Source: Mesorhizobium escarrei (GTDB lineage Bacteria; Pseudomonadota; Alphaproteobacteria; Rhizobiales; Rhizobiaceae). Taken from it: a stretch of DNA of 64,000 nt. The notes below the pieces were generated by a model that was not told where the DNA came from, made no database searches, and saw nothing but the letters and a program-made list of their open reading frames with translations. This document shows positions 9,307 through 17,337 of the stretch, piece by piece (position 1 is the first letter of the stretch; every line of letters starts with the position of its first letter). Location of the stretch: NCBI RefSeq assembly GCF_935825525.1, contig NZ_CAKXZT010000145.1, positions 778 through 64,777 of the forward strand. Reading direction: 5' to 3'. The translations under genes were made by a program, and so were the position numbers.

Positions 9307-9376
9307 TGCCGATAGCGCCGAACATGGCTACCGTGTTCGGTTTACTCCCTTGAGGGATTTCCGGCGGACCACGAAC

Positions 9377-9734
9377 TCACGAGCCAAGGGCAGGAAGAAT
9401 GCCTTGCTGAATCGCCCGATCGGCGATCGGGTTCAAGAAAGAACGATTGGCCGACGATGTGGTGTTGTACTCGTCGAAAATGATCCACAGTCGCAGCGCG
9501 GCATCAAGGCCGGCCCGTCGCTTCTCGATATCAGGCACCTCCACAGCAAAGCGGCCCGGTTCGGGTTGTTTGGTGGTGATCGGGAAAAACAGGATCAGAT
9601 CGCCACCGGCGCGGACGAGGCGGACACCAACGACAGCGACTTTTGCGACCCTCTGTTTCACCGCTCACGGCTTCCTGCGCCCAAAGATAGGGATAGCGGA
9701 TAACGCTGGCCGTCTAGATATCTTCGAAGCTCAA
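9377..9734 (-). pseudogene. PemK/MazF-like toxin remnant
   Basis: On the minus strand a TTG at 9734 overlaps the antitoxin stop as TTGA. The reading is LSFEDI, then an in-frame TAG at 9716-9714, then TASVIRYPYLWAQEAVSGETEGRKSR. A frameshift follows, and VVGVRLVRAGGDLILFFPITT and GRFAVEVPDIEKRRAGLDA continue in a second frame to 9377. Joined, these parts resemble a family of small MazF-like proteins paired with Phd-type antitoxins. One nonsense codon plus one frameshift make a functional product unlikely. Only the 94-residue second part has an ATG (9661), and it lacks the N-terminal half. Confidence 0.6.
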
Positions 9735-10000
9735 GGCTGAACGGTCTCATCTGAATCAGCGTAGGCTTCGATGGCATCCTCGAATTCCCCCAGCAGGCTA
9801 TCGGGCATGGTATCAATTGTACCGACAGCGCGCTTGTCCGCGCTGCCCCGCAGGCGTCGATAGTCTTCGATGTTGAGAAGCACCAGGCGCGGCTTGTTGC
9901 GCTGCGTTATGGTGACGGGATGGCTCATGGCCTCAGCGATGATATCGCCGGATTTGCGTGACAGGTCGCTGGTCGAGTACGTGCCACTGGATTTCGACAT
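9731..10000 (-). CDS. Phd/YefM-type antitoxin
   Basis: This 89-residue protein has the Phd/YefM pattern: an N-terminal DNA-binding part (TYSTSDLSRKSGDIIAEAMSHPVTITQRNKPRLVLLNIEDYRRL) and an acidic C-terminal tail (SLLGEFEDAIEAYADSDE) that would neutralise a toxin. I chose the ATG at 10000 because AGGAA then lies 6 bases upstream; at the in-frame ATG at 10006 the AGGAA touches the start. The stop overlaps the TTG of the decayed MazF-like toxin by 4 bp. As with the pair just upstream, the antitoxin is intact and the toxin is not. Confidence 0.8.
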   Translation of the reverse strand: MSKSSGTYSTSDLSRKSGDIIAEAMSHPVTITQRNKPRLVLLNIEDYRRLRGSADKRAVGTIDTMPDSLLGEFEDAIEAYADSDETVQP

Positions 10001-10026
10001 CACCATTTCCTGCATTTGCTGATATT

Positions 10027-10041
10027 GCTGTATAATATAGC
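10027..10041. promoter_or_regulatory. Near-palindromic operator/-10 region of the Phd-type antitoxin
   Basis: GCTGTATAATATAGC is palindromic except for one arm position and contains TATAAT-like sequence on both strands, 27 bp upstream of the antitoxin ATG. Phd-family antitoxins autoregulate through such short palindromes over the promoter. Confidence 0.4.
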
Positions 10042-10078
10042 ACTGCAGTGGAATCCAAGGGGCTGAATGTCTGCTGAA

Positions 10079-10101
10079 GGTCCCCGTCTCGCGGCGGGAC
10101 C
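10079..10101. terminator. Possible hairpin downstream of the asb operon
   Basis: GGTCCC and GGGACC form a six-base stem with an 11-base interval, about 70 bp past the asbF stop. There is no T-run on either side, so any termination would not be of the simple intrinsic type. Confidence 0.25.
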
Positions 10102-10172
10102 AATACCGGGTTTGAGCGATGGAGCTTCGGGCGTACCGTTTCGCGCCTGTCCTCTCATTGTTTACGGGCGAC

Positions 10173-11018
10173 TCACGCCACGCCGGCGCGGATCGGTGCT
10201 TCGCGATCCGCCCGCAGCAGACGCATGTTGCGGGCGTCGTTGGCGAGTATGTTGAAGCAGTCGCCGCCGAACCATTCCAGCGAGGCATCCACCTCCTCGC
10301 GCTCGAACAATTCGTCGAGGAATTGTAGATAGTCCACCGCGCCCTCGAAAAGCGCGGTCATGCCCGTCCGCTTTCCGGCCGCAGCGTAGACGTTTGCCGG
10401 CTCAAAGACGACGAGGTCGGCGCGCGAGCGGACATTTTTGAGATGATAGTGCCGGATATGCGGCAACAGCGCGCGATGCGCGGCGACCGGATCGGCGCCG
10501 CCTTCCCAGACGTGCAAGGTATCGAAATTGATCCCCAGCGCCGGATGATCGACGTCCTCAACCAGGCGTTGCGTCGACGACAGCGTATCGGCAAGCGTTC
10601 CCGGATGTGTCTCCACCAGTAGCTGGCAGCCTTGGTCCTGCGCCATCATGCAGGCATCCTTGAGCCGCGCCGACAGTCGCCAGCGCGCTTCGGGCGAAGT
10701 ATCCCGGCTTGCCGACTTGCCGGCGAACGTGCGCACCTTGCGGGCGCCCCAGCGGCCGGCCAGGCGGCAGAGGTTCGACGTGGCGTGACGCAGCGACGCC
10801 AGATCCTCATCGAGAGGCAGATAGTCGCTGAGCATCGGCACCGAAAGGCCGAACGCCGCCATCCAGCTGGCGTCGCGCTCGGTCATATGCTGCATGTTGC
10901 GCGCATGTGCGCCCCAGAGCTCGATGCCCTGGAAATCGTTCGCCGCCGCCCATCGCGCGATGTCCTCCAGCGACAGCAGATGATGGCGGAAGGTGATCGT
11001 GCAGAGCGACAGCCTCAT
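10173..11018 (-). CDS. asbF: 3-dehydroshikimate dehydratase, petrobactin pathway
   Basis: This enzyme converts 3-dehydroshikimate to 3,4-dihydroxybenzoate, the catechol unit of petrobactin. The 281-residue TIM-barrel protein starts MRLSLCTITFRHHLLS, nearly the same as Bacillus AsbF, and shares GIELWGAHARN, VRTFAGK, ETHPGTLADTLSST, DHPALGIN, HVWEGGADPV, FEPANVYAAAGKRTGM and ASLEWFG. The probable metal ligands are the Glu of VETHPG, the Asp/His of NFDTLH, the His of RHYHLKN and the Glu of SLEWFGG. It overlaps asbDE by ATGA and is last in the operon. The ATG at 11018 fits the family N-terminus; upstream codons do not. Confidence 0.93.
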   Translation of the reverse strand: MRLSLCTITFRHHLLSLEDIARWAAANDFQGIELWGAHARNMQHMTERDASWMAAFGLSVPMLSDYLPLDEDLASLRHATSNLCRLAGRWGARKVRTFAGKSASRDTSPEARWRLSARLKDACMMAQDQGCQLLVETHPGTLADTLSSTQRLVEDVDHPALGINFDTLHVWEGGADPVAAHRALLPHIRHYHLKNVRSRADLVVFEPANVYAAAGKRTGMTALFEGAVDYLQFLDELFEREEVDASLEWFGGDCFNILANDARNMRLLRADREAPIRAGVA

Positions 11019-12358
11019 GCGACCGCGTCCTCGACATCGTGGCGTGGCGCGTGCAGGAGGCCGCGCGTGTCGCACCACAGCCGATAGGTTTGGGCAAGGC
11101 GGCGCTTCAGCGAGCGCTCCATCGCGTCCAGTACATCGAGTTTCTCGAACACCCGCGCCGCCAAGGCTTCGTCGCCTGTCTGGCTGAGCTTCATGATGGC
11201 GTAGTGAAGCGCCTTGAATTCCTGGATCAAGGATTCGATGTCGTCGCAGATCGTGTCGAACTCGGCGTTGGAAAGCTGCAGCGATCGCCAGAAGAAGGCA
11301 AAGCCATGCTCCAGCGCGTATTTGCGGATCGAGATGACCGGCAGCTCGCGCAGCGCCGTCGACAACTCGGGCAGTTTCACGCCGTCGCGGCCTTCCAAAT
11401 GCGCCCGAACGACTTCGCGCGTTGCGCGCGTCAGCAGATTGTCGTCTTCATGGAAACAGGCAAGGAAATAGTCGCGCAGATCGACGGCGGACGGTTTCCT
11501 GATGTCGGCAGCGTCGAAAATGAAGCCGCCGGCAACCGTCGGCTGCATGATCGCATTGATGACTTTCTGCTTCTCGATCCTGCCTTCCCAGCGGAAATCC
11601 GGGTCTAGAACCATCCATACTGCGGGGTCCTCGGTGTGTTCCAGCATCAGATAGTGCGGGAACGGATTCTGGTTGAACTTGTTCTCGCGCTCCGGCAGGT
11701 GGAAGAGATCGAGCATGACCATCAGGTACTCGCTCTGCTTCTTGCGCTCCAGAAGCTCCAGCATCGTCGCCAGGTTCTCTGCCTTGGCGGCGTCCGGCCG
11801 ATACCATTGGCGGACCTTGGCGCCGTACAGGCGCTCGAACCAAACGCGGAAGAAGTCGTGGTTGATTTCAGGCGCGTGATACGCCAGCCGCCAGCTTTTA
11901 TCGACGGCGAAACCCGCATCCCAGACGCCGAAGAAGAAAGGTCGATGATCAAGCTGCCTTTGCTTCACCGCGTGGCAGACATTGCTGACGAAGCAATGGA
12001 CCTTGATGTCGACGAAGTCCTCGCCATGCACGCCGAACCGCTCAACCGCTTCTCTTTCGGCGCGAGCGAGCACAAGTTCCTTTGCCGGCTTAACCAGTGT
12101 TCCATTCGGCTCCGGGGCGTTGACGAACAGCCGCGCCAAGTCCTCCACCGTGTCCAGATCCTGACGACTGATCACCTCCTCGGGCAGCGCGACGCCGTGG
12201 TCGAGTTCAAGCGCCAGCATGATCTCGAGAATGAGCACGGAATCGAGATACAGATCCTCGTTCAGCCTGGCTCGCGGCGCGAAGGCATCCATGTGCTGGT
12301 TGTCGAGCTTGTCGCGCAGGATCGTCCCGATCGCGTCGAGTATCTGATCGTAGGTCAT
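11015..12358 (-). CDS. asbDE: Fused aryl carrier protein (AsbD) and petrobactin condensing protein (AsbE)
   Basis: This 447-residue protein joins two proteins that are separate in Bacillus. Residues 1-90 are an acyl-carrier domain (MTYDQILDAIGTILRDKL) with the phosphopantetheine serine in LYLDSVL at position 40. From about residue 105 it matches AsbE: RFGVHGEDFVDIKVHCFVSN, FFFGVWDAGF, LMLEHTEDPAVWMVLDPDFRWEG and HYAIMKLSQTGDE. AsbD carries 3,4-dihydroxybenzoyl as a thioester and AsbE transfers it to a spermidine amine, so the fusion links donor and acceptor steps. It overlaps asbC by one base (TGATG) and asbF by four. No frameshift is needed to join the parts. Confidence 0.88.
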   Translation of the reverse strand: MTYDQILDAIGTILRDKLDNQHMDAFAPRARLNEDLYLDSVLILEIMLALELDHGVALPEEVISRQDLDTVEDLARLFVNAPEPNGTLVKPAKELVLARAEREAVERFGVHGEDFVDIKVHCFVSNVCHAVKQRQLDHRPFFFGVWDAGFAVDKSWRLAYHAPEINHDFFRVWFERLYGAKVRQWYRPDAAKAENLATMLELLERKKQSEYLMVMLDLFHLPERENKFNQNPFPHYLMLEHTEDPAVWMVLDPDFRWEGRIEKQKVINAIMQPTVAGGFIFDAADIRKPSAVDLRDYFLACFHEDDNLLTRATREVVRAHLEGRDGVKLPELSTALRELPVISIRKYALEHGFAFFWRSLQLSNAEFDTICDDIESLIQEFKALHYAIMKLSQTGDEALAARVFEKLDVLDAMERSLKRRLAQTYRLWCDTRGLLHAPRHDVEDAVA

Positions 12359-13629
12359 CAGGCTGCCTCCGTCCGTACCGGCGCGAATTCGCCCGTGCCG
12401 TAGCGCACAGCCACGTCGCGCCGGCTGATCTTGCCGTTGGCCTGGCGCGGGATCCGCTCCACCTGAACGATCTCGGTTGGCATCTGGTGTGCTGCAAGCC
12501 GCTCGGCGCACCATTGCCGAAGCTGCGTCCGGTCGACCGCATGTTCGGCGCTGAACAGAAGCGCGACGCGCTCGCCCGCGAATGCATCCTGCTTGCGAAA
12601 CACGACCGCGTCGCCAATGCCGCCGAACGTCATGACGACGTCCTCGACTTCCTTCGGATAGACGTTGAGGCCGGAGACGTTGATCAAATCGTCGAGACGC
12701 GACAGGAAGACCAGCATGCCGTCGTCGCGGCGGTAGCCCAGGTCGCGCGTCTCGACCGCCACGCCTTTGCTCTCGACGGCAATTTCCTTCGGCTCAATGG
12801 CCGTGCCGGCGTCGCGCAACGCAAAGCGCGGCAGCACATAGCCGACTTCATCAGCCGCTTGCACATCCGGGTTGATCGCGATGCAGCCGGCTTCCGAGCA
12901 GCCGTACTGCTGGAACATGTATTTTGATTTGACCCTGATCTGCCCGAACCAGGGGTCGGGTAAGAGGGTGCCGGATGTCATCGTTGCGTGGATCTGCTCG
13001 CCGGCCGGCAGAAGCCTGGCGAGCATGTGAAGGATGGCCGGCGATGAGATCAGATAGGGCCGCTCCGTTTCGCGCAGCTTGCGCAGCAGGAATTTGGGGT
13101 TCCCGGTGTCCAGTATGGCGGGCGACTGGCCGCGCTTCAGCGCCACCATTACGCCGCAGATCAAGCCATAGGAATGGGTGGTTGGACCGGCGATCAACGG
13201 GGTCATGTCCTGTGGCTCGACAAACGCTGAGGTGTAGCTTTCGATCTCGTCGTCTATCTCGCTCCAGGCGCGCGCGATGCATTTCGGTTCGCCGGTCGTG
13301 CCGGAGCTCATCTGCAACAGCTGTCCAGCTTCGCTGGCGCGCTCCTCGCAAATTGGCTCGCCTTCCAGCCGGTTGTAGAAAAGCCAGTTGCACTTCGCCG
13401 TCTCCGCCTGCCGGCGCGCCGCGGCATATGGCGTCGAGGGATGCAGCGGCAGCACGCTGGCGCCGGCCGCGCGCGCGGCAAAGAAGAACGCCAGCCAATC
13501 CTGCGCCTCGGAGAAACAGACCGCAAAACGGTCGCCTGCGCGCTTGTCGAGTTGCGCCGCAGCCGCGATGCGGTCCGCCGCGTCGCGGAAATAGGTTTGA
13601 TCAAAGACCGTGTCGTTGATTGCGATCAT
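12358..13629 (-). CDS. asbC: 3,4-dihydroxybenzoate-AMP ligase, petrobactin pathway
   Basis: This adenylating enzyme of the ANL superfamily (423 aa) activates 3,4-dihydroxybenzoate and loads it on the AsbD carrier domain. The core motif MSSGTTGEPK is at residues 108-116. Later motifs are GPTTHSYGLICG, QQYGCSEAGC and DLGYRRDDGMLVFLSRLDDLINVSGLNVYPKEVE, and the C-terminal catalytic lysine lies in RQANGKISRRD. The ATG at 13629 has AAGGAG 9 bases upstream. It is 13 bp after asbB and one base into asbDE. It is somewhat shorter than stand-alone aryl ligases, in line with AsbC. Confidence 0.9.
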   Translation of the reverse strand: MIAINDTVFDQTYFRDAADRIAAAAQLDKRAGDRFAVCFSEAQDWLAFFFAARAAGASVLPLHPSTPYAAARRQAETAKCNWLFYNRLEGEPICEERASEAGQLLQMSSGTTGEPKCIARAWSEIDDEIESYTSAFVEPQDMTPLIAGPTTHSYGLICGVMVALKRGQSPAILDTGNPKFLLRKLRETERPYLISSPAILHMLARLLPAGEQIHATMTSGTLLPDPWFGQIRVKSKYMFQQYGCSEAGCIAINPDVQAADEVGYVLPRFALRDAGTAIEPKEIAVESKGVAVETRDLGYRRDDGMLVFLSRLDDLINVSGLNVYPKEVEDVVMTFGGIGDAVVFRKQDAFAGERVALLFSAEHAVDRTQLRQWCAERLAAHQMPTEIVQVERIPRQANGKISRRDVAVRYGTGEFAPVRTEAA

Positions 13630-13642
13630 GTTTTCTGTCTCC

Positions 13643-15352
13643 TTACGCGACTGCAAGGCTGTTTGGGATTTCGTGGGCGCATTCGCTGCCCGGTGGCGCG
13701 AGCTTGCGTCGCAGCAGCGATTCCGTGCGGATCCGTGGCTGGAACAGGCCAAGCGCGGCCTGCCGGTGTGTCAGTCCGAACTGCCGGCAATGGTCCTGCA
13801 ACCGCCTGCCGACGTCTGACCAGAAGCTGTCTTCGTCGAGGCCGTAGCAATGCCGCAGCAGATGCGAGATCTCGGCGAGGTTGTAGACGAACAGCGCGTC
13901 CAGGCAGAGCTCGCCGAGCAGATCGGCGCTCTCCATCCAGTAGTACTGGTTTGGCGCGGCATCACGATAGGCAGGGTTCAAGGCGAGGAAGTCGGGAACA
14001 GTGGAGGGATCGCGCAGGAAGCCCGGCACATATTCGACGCTGTCGTGGAAGTCGCGCATCGCCAGCCTTATCGGCCAGCCATCGCGATGGATCAGGATCA
14101 GGTTCTGGCCATGCGCTTCCGTCGCGATGCCATGGCCGATAAGCAGGTGAAACACCGGCATCGCCACCGTGTCCACAAGCCTGTCGAGCCAGGCGTCCAG
14201 CCCGTACTCATCGATCCAGTCCGCTACGAACGGCCGGCCGTCACTCTCCAGGGCCATCAGCGCGTTGAGAGGCACAGCGGTTTCTCCGGACTGAAGGCTG
14301 CTGGTAACGTCCTCCCGCCAGATCGCGGCGATCTGTCCTGCCAGTGGTCCTTCCCGATCTGCGATCGTGCCGGCATATTCGGCGAGGATCGTGAGCGGAT
14401 AGCGCGCCTCGAACAGCGTATCGCTGGCGACAATGTCCTTCAGCCAGCGGCTGATCGACGGCGCGCTGCACACCGAATGCGGCTCGATGATGCGCTTGGC
14501 CGACGAGTTGACGAGATTCATCGGCAGTTTGAGATTGGCGCGTCGAGAGTGATCGCGATTGAAAAGCGTCCGCACGGATTGGCTGGCGGTATAGCGATCG
14601 CCGGCCTGGCCGAGGAATCCGGCGGAGCCCTCCGCCAGCCAGCGCGACAGCTCCGAGCCTTGTAACGCTTTCCATTGCCAGGGATGCAGCGGCATCAGGC
14701 CGAACCGCCTTGCATTGTCGCCGAGCCTGGCACGGCGTTCATCCAGCAGCGAGTAGGTTTCGGCGCCGAGTTCGTGCATCCAGAAAGCCTGCTCGTCCGT
14801 GGGAAACGCCGAGTGCAGACGTTCGGGCGCGACCGCCAGCCAGGCCAACTGGAAGGCGTTGCCTGCTTCCGGGCCGTACGCCACATGGTCGGCGTAGTCG
14901 AAGCCGGTACGCGCCTTGAAACACGGATGATAGGGATGGCCCTCGTCGATCGCGCTGTCGAGTTGTGCAAATGGCAGATCGCGGCGCGGTCTGGGCCGGA
15001 GATTGCGCCCGTTCCAGGCGCTGAAATCGAGCGTCCGATCCAGTTCGGATGTGAGTTGCGCGCGCCGTTCGGGGCAGGTGTCTATGCTCGCCAGGAGATC
15101 ACCGAGCGTCGCCGGTCGCCATTGGTCGTCGCAGCCCCGCACGATCGTTTCGGCGACAATCCTGACCCGGCCGAAGGCGCCGATCGATCCCTCGCAGCGT
15201 ATCGAGGCGGCGCCGCAGCGCCATTCGAAACCGGCTTTCCCGCCGCCGCGCGACACCGCGCAATCGACCAGGCCCTCATAGACCAGGGCTTCCGCGAGCT
15301 GGCGCATCACACGCAGCTCGGGGATGCCGTGGAGATCAAGAGGCAATGGCAT
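13643..15352 (-). CDS. asbB: NIS siderophore synthetase AsbB-like (IucA/IucC family)
   Basis: This 569-residue IucA/IucC-family enzyme condenses a polyamine or its dihydroxybenzoyl conjugate with a citryl intermediate using ATP. AsbB-like signatures are LRVMRQLAEALVYEGLVD at the N-terminus, EGHPYHPCFKARTGFDYADH, LHPWQW, QSVRTLFN, and the active-site segment IATEAHGQNLILIH with LAMRDFHDSVEYVPGF. The C-terminal FhuF-like part (LCLDALFVYNLAEISHLLRH) is intact. The ATG at 15352 overlaps the asbA end by 17 bp; an upstream ATG would add 11 unrelated residues. The amine substrate could be spermidine or homospermidine, the latter being common in rhizobia. Confidence 0.9.
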   Translation of the reverse strand: MPLPLDLHGIPELRVMRQLAEALVYEGLVDCAVSRGGGKAGFEWRCGAASIRCEGSIGAFGRVRIVAETIVRGCDDQWRPATLGDLLASIDTCPERRAQLTSELDRTLDFSAWNGRNLRPRPRRDLPFAQLDSAIDEGHPYHPCFKARTGFDYADHVAYGPEAGNAFQLAWLAVAPERLHSAFPTDEQAFWMHELGAETYSLLDERRARLGDNARRFGLMPLHPWQWKALQGSELSRWLAEGSAGFLGQAGDRYTASQSVRTLFNRDHSRRANLKLPMNLVNSSAKRIIEPHSVCSAPSISRWLKDIVASDTLFEARYPLTILAEYAGTIADREGPLAGQIAAIWREDVTSSLQSGETAVPLNALMALESDGRPFVADWIDEYGLDAWLDRLVDTVAMPVFHLLIGHGIATEAHGQNLILIHRDGWPIRLAMRDFHDSVEYVPGFLRDPSTVPDFLALNPAYRDAAPNQYYWMESADLLGELCLDALFVYNLAEISHLLRHCYGLDEDSFWSDVGRRLQDHCRQFGLTHRQAALGLFQPRIRTESLLRRKLAPPGSECAHEIPNSLAVA

Positions 15353-17105
15353 GTGCCTGCTCCGCGGCCACAAACAGCCCGACACGGCTCAGTGGATTGG
15401 GAAAATGCGTGTAGATGGCGCTGCCGCCCTCGGCCAGCTCATCGACATCCTGCAGCCGGATTGCCAGGTTGGCCTTTGCGGTGATGTGCGGCTTGTCGAG
15501 CAGGCTGGTCGCGAATTCCCCGCCCGCGCCAGTGAGCTCTTGCGCCAGCTTCTTGAGCCGCGCACGCAGGATGGCGAGCAGTTCGGCCTCGCTTGCCAGG
15601 CCGTCGTGCCCGGCGCGCGCGACGACCGAGAAGATCTGATTGACGATGAGATAGTAGGACAGCCGCTCGCGAATCTCGCGGTCGTCGAAGAAGAGACTGC
15701 GGATCTGGACAACCTCAGGGACCAGGCCATACCACCGGGCCCTGAAACTGTTCGAGAGGTAGAATCCTTGACTGTCGCGATAAAAATATCGGCTGGGCAG
15801 CCCCTGCTGCGACAAGTCAAGCAAGCTGTTCTGCTGATGCGCTTCCAGCGCGACGCCGAACCGGTCGTAGAGTTTGACCAGCGGATCGAGCGCACAGTCG
15901 AGATAGCATTCGAACCAGCGATGGCACGCCTGCCGCACAGAGACCTCATGATCCTGCGCGACGCGCCGGACGATTTTTTCGAACACTGAGCTGTGCCCGG
16001 GATGTGGTTCGGCCGTCAGTGCCGAAACGGTTATCACCGGATCGCCGGCGCGGCCCCGGAACGGGTTTTGGCGGAAGATGACTTCGAAACCGCTCTCGGC
16101 CTGTCCGGAAATATCCAGCGTCACGTATGCGCTGTCGTGGAGAAAGCCGAGGCGCGGCTCGAACATGTCTATCCCGGCGCGTTCGAACAGGCGCGCCACC
16201 GCAACGCCTGCCTCCAACTCGTGCCGCCTGTTAACGCGCTTGGAGTTGGTGATGCGGACGGGCAGCGAGAATTTCGGCATCCAGGCGGCCTCAGCGCTGT
16301 AAACCGTGCGCACCGAAGAAGTCGCCGTGAAAACCGGCCCTGCCGGACCGAGATACCGGATCTGCCCTGAATCCATGAGCGCGAGCACCGCCGGGTCGAG
16401 CATCAATGCTTGCGCCTGAAGCGGATGCATGGGCAGGAGCATCTCGCCGTTACCCGCGGCAACGTTGCCGGCGTCATTCCCCAGCAGTGAGCTGACGATC
16501 GAGGTCACCGCGATGCCGGCGGAATCCTCGCGGACAAGCTCGGCAGCGGCCGCGAAATAGGCCAGCTGGAAACCGCCGCGCAATTCGGGGGCATAGACGT
16601 CCTGCTGCCAGTTCGACATGCCTTGCAGGCTCTTGGGCGTCGGGTGCAGCGGATGTCCGAAGTACAGGGATTGTTCCGCGGCTATGAAGCCGACCGGTGG
16701 CGGCGCCCGCCCGGCGGCGTCGAGGTAACGCTTCGTCGCCTGACAGCTCTGAAGAACCCGCTCGAGAAGCTCCACATCGGCCTGTCGATGCGTGGCCGAT
16801 CCGGCTTCCCTGGCTCCCAGCGCAAGCAGATGCACGGCCAGGATCGGTTCTATCTCGTGCCAGTTCGGACCGGCATCCTGACGCATCCAGATCTGTCCGA
16901 ACAGGTGCATTCCGCAAAGCGATCGGGATTTCATTTCGATGCGCAGCACGGCATGCCGCGACGGCAGGGAAATCTCCACGCAATCGAAGTTCCGTTCTCC
17001 AATGCGGTGGAACACGGGGTTCCCGGAATTCAGCTCACGCAGATAGCTGTTTGCGAAGGCCCGAAAAATTGCCTGTTCTGCTGCAATCTGATTCTTGTCG
17101 ATCAT
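15336..17105 (-). CDS. asbA: NIS siderophore synthetase AsbA-like (IucA/IucC family)
   Basis: This first enzyme of the operon (589 aa) attaches a polyamine to citrate. It follows Bacillus AsbA along its length: NSYLRELNSG near the start, FIAAEQSLYFGHPLHPTPKS (ATP/citrate region), LLPMHPLQAQALM, TATSSVRTVYSAEA, SGFEVIFRQNPFRG, VALEAHQQNSLLDL, RDSQGFYLSNS and FPNPLSRVG at the end. The ATG is at 17105 without a strong ribosome site. The 232 bp upstream to the next gene should hold the operon promoter; a TTGATC-N17-TAACAT candidate can be read on the minus strand. No TGA-N9-TCA box is visible there. Confidence 0.92.
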   Translation of the reverse strand: MIDKNQIAAEQAIFRAFANSYLRELNSGNPVFHRIGERNFDCVEISLPSRHAVLRIEMKSRSLCGMHLFGQIWMRQDAGPNWHEIEPILAVHLLALGAREAGSATHRQADVELLERVLQSCQATKRYLDAAGRAPPPVGFIAAEQSLYFGHPLHPTPKSLQGMSNWQQDVYAPELRGGFQLAYFAAAAELVREDSAGIAVTSIVSSLLGNDAGNVAAGNGEMLLPMHPLQAQALMLDPAVLALMDSGQIRYLGPAGPVFTATSSVRTVYSAEAAWMPKFSLPVRITNSKRVNRRHELEAGVAVARLFERAGIDMFEPRLGFLHDSAYVTLDISGQAESGFEVIFRQNPFRGRAGDPVITVSALTAEPHPGHSSVFEKIVRRVAQDHEVSVRQACHRWFECYLDCALDPLVKLYDRFGVALEAHQQNSLLDLSQQGLPSRYFYRDSQGFYLSNSFRARWYGLVPEVVQIRSLFFDDREIRERLSYYLIVNQIFSVVARAGHDGLASEAELLAILRARLKKLAQELTGAGGEFATSLLDKPHITAKANLAIRLQDVDELAEGGSAIYTHFPNPLSRVGLFVAAEQAHAIAS

Positions 17106-17337
17106 TCGTTGCGGGACGCCATGTTACACAGACGCCGGGCAGGCGCTCTGTGCTGAGCTTCAAAGGTTTTGATGGCGCCGCGCGTGAAGGGCCAGCCTTG
17201 CTGCGGCCGCGGCTAAAACTAAACTACGATTGTCATGTTATCCTAGTCAGGTGCAGGGATCAACCTCCCGAATGCGGTCATCTGGGCAATGCCACCGCGG
17301 CTCATCTGGACAGTTTGATCTCGGCCGCGATTGCCCT

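Noticed and set aside
17106..17337. Iron box upstream of asbA
   Set aside because: No TGA-N9-TCA and no copy of the ATAAGTGGA motif could be found there on either strand.
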